This document shows positions 1-10,690 of a stretch of 64,000 nucleotides of DNA, piece after piece. The first letter of the stretch is position 1. The number at the start of each line of letters is the position of its first letter. Location of the stretch: contig NC_084726.1 of assembly GCF_033807575.1 (NCBI RefSeq), positions 5,828,001 to 5,892,000 on the forward strand. Direction: 5' to 3'. Below the pieces are notes generated by a model, which saw nothing but the letters and a program-made list of their open reading frames with translations, did no database searches and was not told the origin of the DNA. A program made the translations under genes and the position numbers. Origin of the DNA: Cydia pomonella (taxonomy: Eukaryota > Arthropoda > Insecta > Lepidoptera > Tortricidae).

Positions 1-117
1 TCAAAAAGGGTTGGTAGTGTTGGTACCAACTCTCGCAGGAGTCCCAAGGAATATCGGGTCATACACATTTTATTGTATACTTTTTACAATGCACCCTTAT
101 AGGCAAGATATGTACAT

Positions 118-378
118 ATAAATAAATAAATATTATAGGACATTATTAGACAAATTGACTAAGTCCCACAGTAAGCTCAATAGGGTTGTGTTGAGGGTAC
201 TTAGACAACGATATATATAAGATATAAATATTTATAAATACTTAAATACATAGAAAACACCCATGACTCAGGAGCAAATATCCATGCTCATCACACGAAT
301 AAATGCCCTTACCAGGATTTGAACTCGGGACCATCAGCTTCTTAGGCAGGGTCACTACCCACTAGGCCAAACCGGTCG
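118..378 (-). mobile_element. tRNA-derived SINE, copy 1
   Basis: This is a short interspersed element read on the minus strand. Its right end is a tRNA-like head with an A-box-like TGGCCTAGTGG and a B-box-like GAGTTCAAATCC, followed by a body and an AT-rich tail with TAAATAAATAAATA at the left end. The same body recurs near 21.1, 41.3, 45.8, 46.1 and 54.1 kb. The paired internal RNA polymerase III promoter boxes are seen directly. Mobilisation by a LINE in trans is what is known of SINEs generally. It is not a functional tRNA gene because there is no cloverleaf beyond the head. Confidence 0.85.
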
Positions 379-379
379 T

Positions 380-857
380 CAAAACATATTTTTCATTACT
401 TAAGACTCAAATAAGAAACAGTTGATAGGTATATACCGGGTCTTTTAATGTTTTTTCCACAGAAGACATATAATACTTACTTCGATAACACAAAAAAAGC
501 AGGTAAAATTAAAACAAATATCCAAACAGATGCTAAAGTGCTAATACCATGGCATCCTCTTTTTTCACATACAAATAAACAAAACCTCAACTGGTAGGCA
601 GAAAAACGAAACAAAAACCGAAAAAAGGAACTACAGGCCATTACCATTGTGGAAAGTCGGATAAGAATCAAAATTTCGTCGTTATGAGAACAAGATGTCG
701 AGATGTAGACATTGTTTTTGGCCAAATGATGCGGACAGATTCGGCGAGCGGAATTTTTCAATTAGGTATTATTGTGTTTTGTTTTGTAAGTAATCACGCA
801 TTTATTACATAATGGATATATACAGAGGATTACTATAGCTAGCTTAAATCTAAAATA
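380..857. other. AT-rich interval without recognised feature
   Basis: There are open stretches on the minus strand, but none shows a recognisable domain, splice structure or polyadenylation signal. Confidence 0.5.
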
Positions 858-986
858 GGCCCTTGAGGCATTGTACCAAGTATGCTGGCGGCATGTCATT
901 GCCAGCATCTTTGCTGCTCTTCGGTCACCAGTTACGTCAATCAAACGTTTCGCGATTTCTGCAAAAAACTTGTGCGCGCTGGGAAA
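858..986 (-). pseudogene. Decayed LINE reverse-transcriptase C-terminal fragment
   Basis: On the minus strand the reading starting near 986 gives FPSAHKFFAEIAKRLIDVTG followed by DRRAAKML. After a frameshift near 900 it continues as HAASILGTMPQG. The words AKRLIDVTGD and AASILGT are typical of the extreme C-terminal region of some insect non-LTR retrotransposon polymerases. The fragment is only about 40 residues long and frameshifted, so it is a relic. The clade cannot be assigned. Recognition is by eye and moderately secure. Confidence 0.5.
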
Positions 987-1130
987 CTGTTTTTTTTTAA
1001 GTTTAAATCAACGTCATTTTATTCCTAGTCACGGCTCATGTAAATGCTCAAAAATAAGTATAGGTCCAAATAATATAAAAGGAAGTTATATGTCACTTAA
1101 AATACAAAATGTAATGCATGCATTACATCC

Positions 1131-1968
1131 ACTTTATAATTATTACAACTAATCTTAGGTTAGGTTTGGCCGTTAAAATTAGACTGTACCTTAACGAGCA
1201 TCAGCAGCAGTTTTCCTGATAAGTACAGTACAGGGTGACCCTAGAAAATATTGACAAAAATGTATTAAAAATATTGTAGTTTCTCACAAGTTTTTTACCA
1301 AATGTTATTAATAATTAAAACTACAATTATTTAACTAAAACAATTATAATCTTAAAAATGCAGAAAAAAAAAATGACTAAGTATTTTTGGGGAAAACTTC
1401 TCACAACAACCATATACTCATGCTCGTAGTTTGCATGACTAATATAAATTAAAGGTAAAATATACAAGATTCATAAATTTGAGATATAAATAAATTCAAT
1501 TAATAAGTTAATTATTACCATTATTATTATTTATTTAACTACATACATACATACTTTATAATTATTACAACTAATCTTAGGTTAGGTTTGGCCGTTAAAA
1601 TTAGACTGTACCTTAACGAGCATCAGCAGCAGTTTTCCTGATAAGTACAGTACAGGGTGACCCTAGAAAATATTGACAAAAATGTATTAAAAATATTGTA
1701 GTTTCTCACAAGTTTTTTACCAAATGTTATTAATAATTAAAAAAACAATTATTTAACTAAAACAATTATAACCTTAAAAATGCAGTAAAAAAATGACAAA
1801 GTATTTTTGGGGAAAACTTCTCACAACAACCATATACTCATACTCATAGTTTGCATGACTAATATAAATTAAAGGTAGATAAATATACAAGATTCATAAA
1901 TTTGAGATATAAATAAATTCAATTAACAAGTTAATTATTACCATTATTATTATTTATTTAACTACATT
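1131..1968. repeat. Tandem duplication, about 422-bp unit, two copies
   Basis: Positions 1131-1545 and 1553-1968 are nearly identical. Both start ACTTTATAATTATTACAACT and end TTATTTATTTAACTACAT. A short CATA microsatellite (CATACATACATAC) lies at the junction. Only scattered substitutions and 1-4 bp indels separate the copies, so the duplication is recent. No coding potential was seen. Confidence 0.9.
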
Positions 1969-1969
1969 A

Positions 1970-3650
1970 TGAATATTTTGAGGTCATGTATTCCTCGATA
2001 CTAAAAAACAACTATATTATATATTATTAACTTCTTTTATACCAATGTCCCTCTCAGTCTATCCCATCCGAAGCTTTCACAAACAAAGTCCCTTTTTGTG
2101 CGAGAAACACATCAAAACAGCCTTAATTCACTGACTGTCAGATCTGAAAGCCATTAATGCCTTTACCACGAATGGATACATTTCCAACGCGGAGCTAAAA
2201 TGAACTTGCCAGAGAAGCATTTTGTAGAAAACCCACCCCTTCAACTTACCCCTTTAGCTAATTTCTGATAGTAATCCTAATATAAGAGTATAAAACACCA
2301 ATAAAGTTAATTAAATAAAGATAACCTAAAAACTTACCATCTTATACCTACTCTCAATGAGTCGTTAGTTCCTTGCTTTGCAGTCTACTTATAACTATGG
2401 CCAGGAGTAGATCGTAGTGGTATCGTTAGGATCCCTAAGTTGTGTCCATTAATAACACCAAGTTCTTTTGGAAAGTAGGGATAGTCGCTAAAGCAAACAA
2501 CAGAATAGGGTTTTAAAGCATTTATTTATCGGAAGACGATTTTATACTTATTTTAGTTATATTTAAGAGTTGAAGAGTTTTATTTTATTAAGTTTGATTG
2601 GTTTTAGACCCTAACATTACCTGCCTGTCGACTAACTAAGTGAAGGAGTTTACTGTGGCTTCGAAACTTACATACTGATAGGAAGAAAACCACAAGAAAC
2701 CTATCAGATGCCTAACAACGCGACACAACGAGAGAGATTTCTAATACTATGACTCTAGTTGAAGCTAGTTATCTAACACTCATGCTTTACTATCTAAAAA
2801 TAATTTATATAACTCTACAGTTTCTTTGTATTGTGCTTCAGAAGATGATAGGAGTAATGCTTTGAGTCTACGCCCTGAAAACACATTGGATCCGGTAGTT
2901 TCCTCAAACAATTCTATGTTATAACCTTATGAAAATTATTAATAACCGTTTAAATTCACTTGCCATTTCAAAACTACCATCCTCATTACATAGACCTCTC
3001 TAAACAAACAAATTAGGAAAAAGCCAAAATATAAATACATGATAGATAAACCCTGATTCAATTCAAACTCCAGATTCACTTGTTATAGCATAGTACTCAA
3101 GAGTATAGATGAGGTTTTATTACATCCATAAACTTTCAGGAATGCTTTGCTTACCTGATGTACACTATAAGTTTGAATTCTGAATTGAATCTTAGAATAG
3201 TTTTTCATTCTAGATACCTTATTCAATTTTGCAAGGCCCTTTTCCAACCATGTTCATTATCTTAGATATTTTTTATCCAAAGTGAGATCATATATTAGAT
3301 CTAGATATATTTTTCAGTTGTTTCCAATATAACATATAATTTTGCTATGGCAAAGCTTAGAGATACTTCATTATTTGTAAATTCATCAACAAATATTCAG
3401 ATTAGCAGAATATAAGCACACACATTAATTTAAATAAATGTCTCCCTAAGAATAGAGATAAATAATTCGCCTAGCCAACATAATATCCTTCTCTATATAA
3501 TTTTCTACATTATTCAAGACCACTCTCAAACAATTCATTCTAAACTTTGAATGAAACTTAAATAACTGTAAATTATTTAGATTTGCCTCTATAACTATAA
3601 GTTACACTTGAAGGTTGAAATATTAATATACTCGAGTCTAAGTGAAAACA
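1970..3650. other. AT-rich interval without recognised feature
   Basis: I found no long reading frame, inverted-repeat element or recognisable repeat family here. It may be unique sequence or very old repeat DNA. Confidence 0.5.
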
Positions 3651-3660
3651 TAATCACTCA

Positions 3661-3997
3661 CCGGACTCTCGAGGACTACAACCTGTGAAGTTCAGACGGT
3701 TGCTCTGCTCCGCTCCGCTGGCTGCTTCGGACTTCCGTAGGGCTCCGCTGGCTGCTACGGTCCTCCGTAGGGCTCCGTTGGCTGCTCCGGTCCTCCGTAG
3801 GGCTCCGTTGGCTGCTCCGGTCCTCCGTAGGGCTCCGCTGGCTGCTCCGGTCCTCCGTAGGGCTCCGCTGGCTGCTCCAGTCCTGTGTAGATCTTCCGTC
3901 TTCGGCTCCGCTGGTTTTCCTTCTTCTCTTGGAGGTCTTCTCTTTCCCGCTGCTGGAGACTGAATGAATCCCACTAGCTTGGCTCTTCCTATTTATA
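3661..3997 (-). promoter_or_regulatory. Candidate promoter and first exon on the minus strand
   Basis: On the minus strand a TATAAATA box at 3990-3997 is followed by the arthropod-type initiator TCAGT at 3959-3963. The transcript would run through the 30-bp minisatellite and reach a consensus splice donor, CCG/GTGAGT, with its GT at 3660-3661. Each element is short, but the order and spacing fit an RNA polymerase II promoter with a first exon of about 300 nt. It could serve a repeat-derived or LTR-type transcript rather than a host gene. No downstream exon was identified. Confidence 0.35.
3711..3890. repeat. 30-bp GC-rich minisatellite, six copies
   Basis: Six head-to-tail copies of a 30-bp unit, for example GGCTCCGCTGGCTGCTCCGG plus TCCTCCGTAG, fill this stretch exactly in register at 3711, 3741, 3771, 3801, 3831 and 3861. 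The unit length is a multiple of three, so both strands stay open. The plus strand reads a decapeptide like RRAPLAAPVL and the minus strand one like RRTGAASGAL. Neither frame has an in-frame ATG start in this block, so protein coding is not demonstrated. The block is strikingly GC-rich against its AT-rich surroundings. Confidence 0.9.
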
Positions 3998-3999
3998 CC

Positions 4000-5637
4000 C
4001 TCTAAATTTTAGTATTACAACGTTCATTTCGTCCTGATCGTCTCGATCGCTCTCTTCGTTGCGTTTGTCGCCCAAAGTATCTTCTGTACTCTTCTAACTT
4101 TTCATCGACGACATTTTGGCTCCAGAGTGCAAGCGAATTTGAACTTACTGTGTATGAACTTAAGATTCATTTTTAAATAACTCATTTATTCGGAATTTTT
4201 CCTATGGGATTTGTTTTTTTCTAATTTTTAAGTAAAATACTTGATTTTTAATGAAATTTAATACTAAATCAGATATATTTATTATTTACTAACAATTTTT
4301 AATAAACTTCCTTCTTTGAAATTGCGTATTTTTGAAGTTATGAAGAAAATAACCTAGAATAATATTTATCATGTTTTCTCGAATTTCCTGTTATTTCCAC
4401 TATTAATTATGACTGAAATTATCTTTTAACCATATATCCTAATTTTCTACAGCTTCATTTAACTTCAAAAACCCCAATTTTCCATAATTTTTAACATTTG
4501 AATTTTACATGAACAAATAATAACCTAATTTATTATTTACATGTTTTCCTGTATGTCCTACTATTTCCTTTATTAATTATAGCTAGAATTATCTCTTAAA
4601 ACATGTGTCCTAATTTTATACAGTATCACTTAACTTAGAATCTCTCAATTTCCTATAATTTTTATCATTTGAAACTTTTCTTGTTTATCTCTTATTAGTA
4701 AGAGTAGGAGATGGCTTTCTTAAATATTTGTATGACTTTACATATAATATTCTATATAAATCAACTGGAATATTCTTCTTTTATCTCTTTAAAACACCTT
4801 GATTTCTCAGTGAAATTCAGGGTTAGACAATTTTAGGGTTTAAATGTTTACATTCTGTCAAATATTTTCCTATGTACAATTTAGCTTATAATATTATTTA
4901 TTTGGAGTTTCAATTTCATACTTAACACAATTTTCAGGGTAAATACATAATATGATTCTCTAGTTTTATAGTAATTAACATAATTAAGTTTCCAATTGTT
5001 CAGAAATCATCTAAGCAAAAGTTACATACATAACTTCGTTTTACATGATTATGTTTCAACCTTATGTGAAGAGACTAGTCTTCCTATGAAATTCTCTGCA
5101 ATCCCAGCCTATTTAATACTATCCCGCATAGATTCAAACATTAAATTCTTTAATTAATAATGTCAATGAACCCTTTGTGATATTTGATTTCCTATCCAGC
5201 TCAGTATTAACAAAAGTATTCCTATATACAATTATATGTCCCTATGTCTCTAATTAACGATGGCTGAGGACATCTGTCTCGTTACAATTTTCACGCCAGT
5301 AAAAATGGTTAAGATTGATTCGGGCTCATGCCTCAGGGTTCGTATAAAGTTTTTTTTTTCGTGAATTACTTATTTACTAATTTTACGTTAAGGAAACACG
5401 CATGGAAATCTCCTAAATGTTTGTCTAGTTGCCTTGGGCTCACTGGAAGAGAGAAGAGTTCTGTGTGCCCAGCAGTGGGAAGAATATTATAAGAATTTAT
5501 ATACAACACAATAATACTATGCAGTATTACCATAAATGGCAACATATGTGACGGTGGTTCATGATATAGATACGCGAAATTAAAAAGATCTATATTAAGA
5601 AAATATTTGAGATCAAATTTTACGAGTATCTTTATCT
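4000..5637. other. AT-rich interval without recognised feature
   Basis: I see nothing convincing. TGTAACGAGACAG on the minus strand near 5287 resembles the start of an LTR, but no matching second end, primer site or polypurine tract was found. Confidence 0.4.
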
Positions 5638-5885
5638 ACTAACCAGTGACCAGACCAGAAAAATCAGCCAGTCAGGTGTAACGAAAATACGATAGGGATT
5701 TTTGTATGGATATAGAATATTGGATGTGCAAGGCACGTTTAACAAGACGACTGCCTTACAGAGTTATTTGAAATCCGTCAGATTAATGTAATGCATAGGC
5801 TGAGGAGCGCTTTTTAAGTATTTTTTTTATCCTATGTCCCATTGCTTTAGAAGGGACCTCAGTTTACTTTAATTTAAAAGTAGAT
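5638..5885 (+). repeat. Dispersed repeat X, copy 1
   Basis: The copy contains CAGCCAGTCAGGTGTAACGA, then GTGCAAGGCACGTTTAACAA, then a stretch ending in CTTTTTAAG and AATTTAAAAGT. The same ordered blocks recur at 6165-6291 plus 9566-9705, and at 9822-10012. It has no coding capacity and no obvious terminal inverted repeats. The family is unidentified. Confidence 0.7.
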
Positions 5886-6164
5886 AGCTTTATTATTTGT
5901 TTGCAATGACAACGCCCGTTGCTGATTTATGGTTGTACCCTCCTGACGAAGCCAGCGTCGCAGATATGAATATGTCATTATTTTATAAATGCTTAATTTG
6001 GATGAAAATAAACTATACAAAAAAAGAGAGAAAGTAGAAAGATCTTCCTTTTCTTTTCTTTGTTCTTTTAGAAACATTTCGCGTACCTATATATTTAACT
6101 CTGTTTAATCTCAGCTTTGACTGGTACAAAATGGAAATTGTGAAATATAGATAAATGTTGTTTT

Positions 6165-6291
6165 TTTTTTACGGATCTCTAAAACCAGCAAGTCAGGTGA
6201 TACGAAAATACGGATTTCTATGTATAGATACGGCTACTGTGTAGTTGTGTACGGGATGCTCAAGACACGTTTAACAAGACGGCTGCCTTTT
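6165..6291 (+). repeat. Dispersed repeat X, copy 2, left part
   Basis: This is the left part of a repeat X copy, running from ACGGATCTCTAAAACCAGCA to GACGGCTGCC. It stops at the TAA tail of the CR1-like element. The remainder of the same copy resumes at 9566, on the other side of the element, so the LINE inserted into it. Confidence 0.75.
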
Positions 6292-9200
6292 TAATAATAA
6301 TAATAATAATAAAATTCTTTATTGCACACTACATAAAAAACAGATACAGAAATTGATTACATATACACATTGGTAGGTAACAACAGGCGGACTTATCGCT
6401 AAACAGCGATCTCTTCCAGACAACCTTCAGATAGTGAGATGGCGAACGAAGTTAACGGGTGGTGCAAAAAAATAAAAATAAAGAAAAAAAGTAGTAAAAG
6501 TACAATATAATACATATACTACACATATAAAGTTAAGATAGACTACATTATTACTATATACAAAAAATATATACATATATATATATACATATATAAATGA
6601 CAAAGGAAGCCATAACAACGACAACGAGTTTAAAAGAATACGAGTATAGTACCTTCATGAAATAGACAAATAATGTTCTTTTAATAGGTTTTTGAAAATG
6701 GGAAGTGATTTAGCACGTCTAATATCAATGGGTAGATTATTCCACAGCCGGACAGCACGGAAACTGAAAGAGTTGTTGTAGAATTTTGAAGAGGAAGGAG
6801 GGGGAACAAGTAGCAGATTTTGAGAGCATCTAAGAGATGAAAGAAATTTAAACCGGGCTTTAAGATAACACGGAGTATTGGGGTGGAAACAGAGTGGCAT
6901 ACAAGAGGGAAAGAATATGCGTGTTGCGACGGAATCGGATGGGTAACCATTTGAGCTGCGAACGAAAGCTTGAAATATGATCGAATTTGCGCAACCCGAA
7001 AATGAACCTAATGCACACGTTTTGAAGTCGTTCGAGTTTGTTCAATTGCTCTTCAGTAAGGTCTAAATAGCAGATATCAGCATAGTCCAAAATAGGCAGA
7101 AGGAGAGACTGAGCAAGCGCAATTTTAGTGGCGAGAGGCAGGAAGTTACGAAGTCGACGTAGGGAACCAATCGTAGCAAAGATCTTTCTGCTCACCTCAC
7201 TGATCTGCGGAATCCAAGAAAGAGTACGATCAATGATTACACCCAGATTTTTGACCTGGTTAGAGAAAGGAATCAGTACCCCATCGAACAGAACCCCAGG
7301 CAAATCATCGAAATCGACTCTTGCTATACTTCTTGGGCTGCCAATGATAATTACTTGAGTTTTAGATGGATTAACCTTTAAACCATAGCAAGAGCCCCAT
7401 TCAGAAATGCGTTCTAGGTCGGTGTTAATGGAATGTACAAGATGTGGTAAATCATCTAGCAGGCCTTGTGAGTAGATTTGGAGGTCGTCGGCATAGAGAT
7501 GATAAGAAGAGAGGAGATTGGAAGTAATAGAATTAATGAAGATAGAAAATAGTAAGGGGGACAGCACACCACCCTGCGGGACGCCGGCCAGAGTACTGCA
7601 CCAAGATGAAGAAGAAGAGTTATCAACTTTAACTCGTTGCCGACGACCATCCAAGTAGCTGCGGAACCACTCAATTGCTGCAGAAGAAACATTGAGAGAG
7701 CGTAAAATACCCAGTAAGATGTCAAAATCAACGGTATTGAAAGCGTTGCTGAAATCTAGCAACGTCAATACCGTTAACTTCCGGTTATCCATGCCAGATC
7801 GGATATCGTCAGAAATCTTAACTAGTGCGGTGACCGTGCTGTGACCGGAACGGAACCCTGACTGGAGAGGATTGAAGAGAGAGTTTTTATTAAGAAATGA
7901 AGTTAATTGCAACTGCACAAGCCGCTCTAAAACTTTGGAGAGGAAAGGAAGAATTGAAATAGGCCTAAAATCAGAGAAGGAAGACGGGTTAGACTTTTTT
8001 GGAATGGGAGTAATATTAGCGTCTTTCCAGGAATTAGGAAAACAACGTGAAGAAATTGAACTATTAAAGATGTTGGTGATAATGGGAAGAAGGAGGTCAA
8101 GTAGAGGGAGTATCATATTCCGGCCCACACAGTCCACGCCAATAGCATTAGAAGTTATGGATAGAATGCTCTTCTCAACGTCACTCTCAGAGAACTGGGT
8201 AACAGAAAAGGGCGAAAAATCAGGAGTTGGCAAGGAAGAAAGATAATTAAGGGTTTTATCCTTCATTGGACCGCTAAACATGGAAGAGGAAGAGAAATGA
8301 TGGTTAAGGTCATCCAAGTTGAGGTCGTTCGGCAAGGGATTATTGACGGACTTTCCAACTCCAAAAGCCTTCAGACATTTCCAAATCTTAGCTGGTTGAC
8401 CATCTACCACCGACTTATGAATGTGGCGCCGCTGAGCATCGCGACACACAGTGCTGCAATGATTCCTCAACGCGTGATATCTAGATTTGTTCCTGTCAGA
8501 AGCATTAAGTTTAAATTTAGATTTAGCCCGATTCTTTTTTTCGATTAATGCCCTAATCTCGTCAGTCAGCCAGGGGGCAGGAAGATGCCTTAATTTGATT
8601 GGGCGAATCGGAGCATGGATATCGTAAAGCTGAGTTAGTAAGGAATTGAAAAGAGCAACTTTTTCTTCTACGGTGCCAGCATCAGCAATCACACTCCAAT
8701 CAATATTATAGGCATCCTCGCGAAGTTCCTCGACCTTCAGCCTTCTAAAATTGCGCTGCATAATAATTTTGGGTTTAACTTTAGGGGGACGAATTTTATA
8801 CGACAGACAAAGCAAGTCATGATAGGAGAAGGCATCGGCAGAGTGTTGACTATATTTCCCAACTAGCGAAGGAGAGGAGACCATGGTGATATCAAGAAGA
8901 GAGGGTGTACAGTTGGGAAAATGATGAGTAGCACCAGAAGGTAAAATACAAAGATTGCACGCATCAACTAGGGACTTAAGAGATTTAGAACGGAAGTCGT
9001 TTTTCAAAAGACAGGTGTTAAAATCCCCCATAATAATATGGTGATTGTAAGAAGGCATAAGGTCTTCGAGTACCTTTTCCAAGGAGGAAAAATAATCGAC
9101 GTGAATAGAAGGAGAGTAGAAAACTCCGAGAAGAATTTTAGAGTTAGAGATCTTTAGCTCAAGAAAAAGGTACTCAGCGGCATTGGAAGATGAAACAGAC

Positions 9201-9565
9201 GAACAAATTATGGAATAGGCAATATGAGATCGAAGATAAATGGCTACACCACCGCCTCCCCGACCTATCCGATCATTACGAAGCAAGTGAAATCCAGGTA
9301 AAGAATACGAAGTCGAAGGAAGGCATGGTTTAAACCAGGATTCCGAAATAAGAAGAGCATGTATTTCGGATAGATCAAAAGAGGTTAAAAGATCATTGTA
9401 ATGGGCTGGGACGCTCTGCGCATTGATATGTATAATATTAAAATTTTTTGGGACGTCTTTAAGTTGTCTAATAAGAACATCACGAAGAGGGGGTGGGAGA
9501 CTATAAAAACTATCAGTGTCATTATCTGATGTACAAGAAGAAAAATTATTAGCCTTTCCGATTTT
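6292..9565 (-). mobile_element. CR1-like LINE (non-LTR retrotransposon), 5'-truncated
   Basis: This element lies on the minus strand between two halves of repeat X. It carries an endonuclease/reverse-transcriptase frame, a short 3' UTR and a TTA-repeat tail (read as TAATAATAAT on plus at 6292-6312) just after GTGTGCAATAAAG. There is no ORF1, and the sequence left of residue 16 of the long frame matches repeat X, so the element is truncated at its 5' end. Related 3' tails occur at 43.85-44.04 and 49.95-50.07 kb. The CR1-like label rests on the AP-type endonuclease, the polymerase motifs and the absence of RNase H. Other clades of the CR1/Jockey group remain possible. Confidence 0.85.
6655..6885 (-). 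pseudogene. C-terminal tail of the CR1-like ORF2 in a shifted frame
   Basis: Immediately after the break of the long frame, the next frame reads HPNTPCYLKARFKF and ends with SFRAVRLWNNLPIDIRRAKS and a stop at 6655. The segment RAVRLWNNLPIDIR is a well-known C-terminal word of CR1/Jockey-type polymerases. It clearly belongs to the upstream frame. One base in the run CCACCCC near 6880 accounts for the shift. Whether the base is a true mutation or an assembly error cannot be told from the window. Confidence 0.75.
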
Positions 9566-9595
9566 GTTGAAATTTGCCAGTTTAATATTGTGCAT
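6860..9595 (-). CDS. LINE ORF2: AP endonuclease and reverse transcriptase, frameshifted near C-terminus
   Basis: The protein nicks target DNA and reverse-transcribes the element RNA there. Counting from the first open codon at 9610, the AP-type endonuclease occupies about residues 57-270, with catalytic N63, E90, the GDFN motif at 195-198, D240 and H264. Reverse transcriptase follows at about 480-760, with DFSNAFNTV at 619-627, GVPQGG at 676-681 and the YADD box at 706-709. The first in-frame ATG is at 9595. However, residues up to about 16 derive from the flanking repeat X, so the native start is missing. The frame stops at 6860 because of a single-base shift near 6882, and the remaining C-terminus continues in another frame to 6655. 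Apart from that the domains are uninterrupted, so the copy is young. Confidence 0.85.
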   Translation of the reverse strand: MHNIKLANFNKIGKANNFSSCTSDNDTDSFYSLPPPLRDVLIRQLKDVPKNFNIIHINAQSVPAHYNDLLTSFDLSEIHALLISESWFKPCLPSTSYSLPGFHLLRNDRIGRGGGGVAIYLRSHIAYSIICSSVSSSNAAEYLFLELKISNSKILLGVFYSPSIHVDYFSSLEKVLEDLMPSYNHHIIMGDFNTCLLKNDFRSKSLKSLVDACNLCILPSGATHHFPNCTPSLLDITMVSSPSLVGKYSQHSADAFSYHDLLCLSYKIRPPKVKPKIIMQRNFRRLKVEELREDAYNIDWSVIADAGTVEEKVALFNSLLTQLYDIHAPIRPIKLRHLPAPWLTDEIRALIEKKNRAKSKFKLNASDRNKSRYHALRNHCSTVCRDAQRRHIHKSVVDGQPAKIWKCLKAFGVGKSVNNPLPNDLNLDDLNHHFSSSSMFSGPMKDKTLNYLSSLPTPDFSPFSVTQFSESDVEKSILSITSNAIGVDCVGRNMILPLLDLLLPIITNIFNSSISSRCFPNSWKDANITPIPKKSNPSSFSDFRPISILPFLSKVLERLVQLQLTSFLNKNSLFNPLQSGFRSGHSTVTALVKISDDIRSGMDNRKLTVLTLLDFSNAFNTVDFDILLGILRSLNVSSAAIEWFRSYLDGRRQRVKVDNSSSSSWCSTLAGVPQGGVLSPLLFSIFINSITSNLLSSYHLYADDLQIYSQGLLDDLPHLVHSINTDLERISEWGSCYGLKVNPSKTQVIIIGSPRSIARVDFDDLPGVLFDGVLIPFSNQVKNLGVIIDRTLSWIPQISEVSRKIFATIGSLRRLRNFLPLATKIALAQSLLLPILDYADICYLDLTEEQLNKLERLQNVCIRFIFGLRKFDHISSFRSQLKWLPIRFRRNTHILSLLYATLFPPQYSVLS

Positions 9596-9705
9596 ATAGA
9601 TGAGGGGCACTTTTTAAGTTGTTTGTCTGTTATCCTATTACTTTTAAAGAAGACGTCAGTGAAATTTAATTTAAAAGTGAACGCTTATGAACGTCAAATA
9701 AAGCT
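9566..9705 (+). repeat. Dispersed repeat X, copy 2, right part
   Basis: TTTTGTTGAAATTTGCCAG through GATGAGGGGCACTTTTTAAG and AATTTAAAAGTGAACGCTT continues the repeat X copy interrupted at 6291. The left and right parts align to copies 1 and 3 without a large gap. A possible TTTT microduplication lies at the insertion point. Confidence 0.7.
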
Positions 9706-9821
9706 ACACCGGTATAACCCTACACCTCTGACCCGAAAAAATTTAAACCCCTCCTAAATAGTAAGAGGGTTTCCTAATATGGAACCAGCAAGAAAACTAA
9801 GCAACAAAGTTAAATACTTTT

Positions 9822-10012
9822 TTTTCCTACGGATCTCTAAAACCAGCCAGTCAGGTGTGACGAAAATACGGATTTCTGTGTACTGATACGGATACTGTGT
9901 ACGGGATGTGCAAGACACTTTTAAAAAGATGGCTGCCGTACATTTTTGAAATTCGCTAGCTGATTTTATGTTTAATATATTGCATACACGAAGGGCACTC
10001 TTCATTTGAACC
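9822..10012 (+). repeat. Dispersed repeat X, copy 3
   Basis: This uninterrupted copy includes ACGGATCTCTAAAACCAGCC, GGATGTGCAAGACACTTTTA and AATATATTGCATACACGAAG. It serves as the reference that reveals the LINE insertion in copy 2. Confidence 0.75.
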
Positions 10013-10246
10013 CACCCGTATGCTTTTACATAAGTAAATATTTTCTATGTACAGAAATAACTGATCCCCCTTGCATAAAAACTTATCTGGAGAGGGGTCA
10101 CTTAAATCTGTAGCTTAAGAGATTTTAGTTAATTAACTACCTATGTTAAGATTTTATAACTCCCTACCTAAGTATCGTAAACATTTTCTTTTAATTATTT
10201 ACTTAAACACATTTGCCACTGGAAAGTTTTATCAGTAATCAGCATG

Positions 10247-10326
10247 TACAGTAAGCTGCAGAGATAACTGACCGCGCTGAAAACAAGTTTCTATACAAGA
10301 GGGGTCAGTTATCTCTGCAGACTGTA
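10247..10326. mobile_element. Short foldback MITE, about 80 bp
   Basis: TACAGTAAGCTGCAGAGATA at the left pairs with the reverse complement of TATCTCTGCAGACTGTA at the right. The arms are about 28 bp around a small loop. Related single arms are seen at 51702-51730 and 53851-53925. There is no coding capacity. Confidence 0.75.
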
Positions 10327-10690
10327 GGACAAATTATCATGAACGATAAGCTTTACCTTTATATACAAGTTGATATATTATGCTAACTTAATCAACATTT
10401 TTAACTGAACATTTCGATAGCCTTTACGATACATTCTCCTTTATCCAAAGAGAATTCAAAATGAAACTAATTTCCGAAACGTTAAAATTTCACATATCCA
10501 AGTATTAAGCAAGCGAATTTAGACCATACCTATTAGTAAAGAAAGACCAGTTCTAATTGCGTATGTGTAGTAAATATTGCCAGGACTTACATTTCCATAT
10601 ACCTTGCACTAACTGCCCCTAATGTAACAAACTGGTGGGCATAAAATTTATGAGCGCGCTATACGGTCGGCGCGGTAGCGACACAAAATA

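Noticed and set aside
3654..3974. Arginine/alanine-rich proteins across the 30-bp minisatellite on both strands
   Set aside because: The frames stay open only because the unit is a multiple of three, and neither starts with ATG in the block.
5250..5290. LTR boundary suggested by TGTAACGAGACAG on the minus strand
   Set aside because: No second terminus, primer-binding site or polypurine tract could be paired with it.
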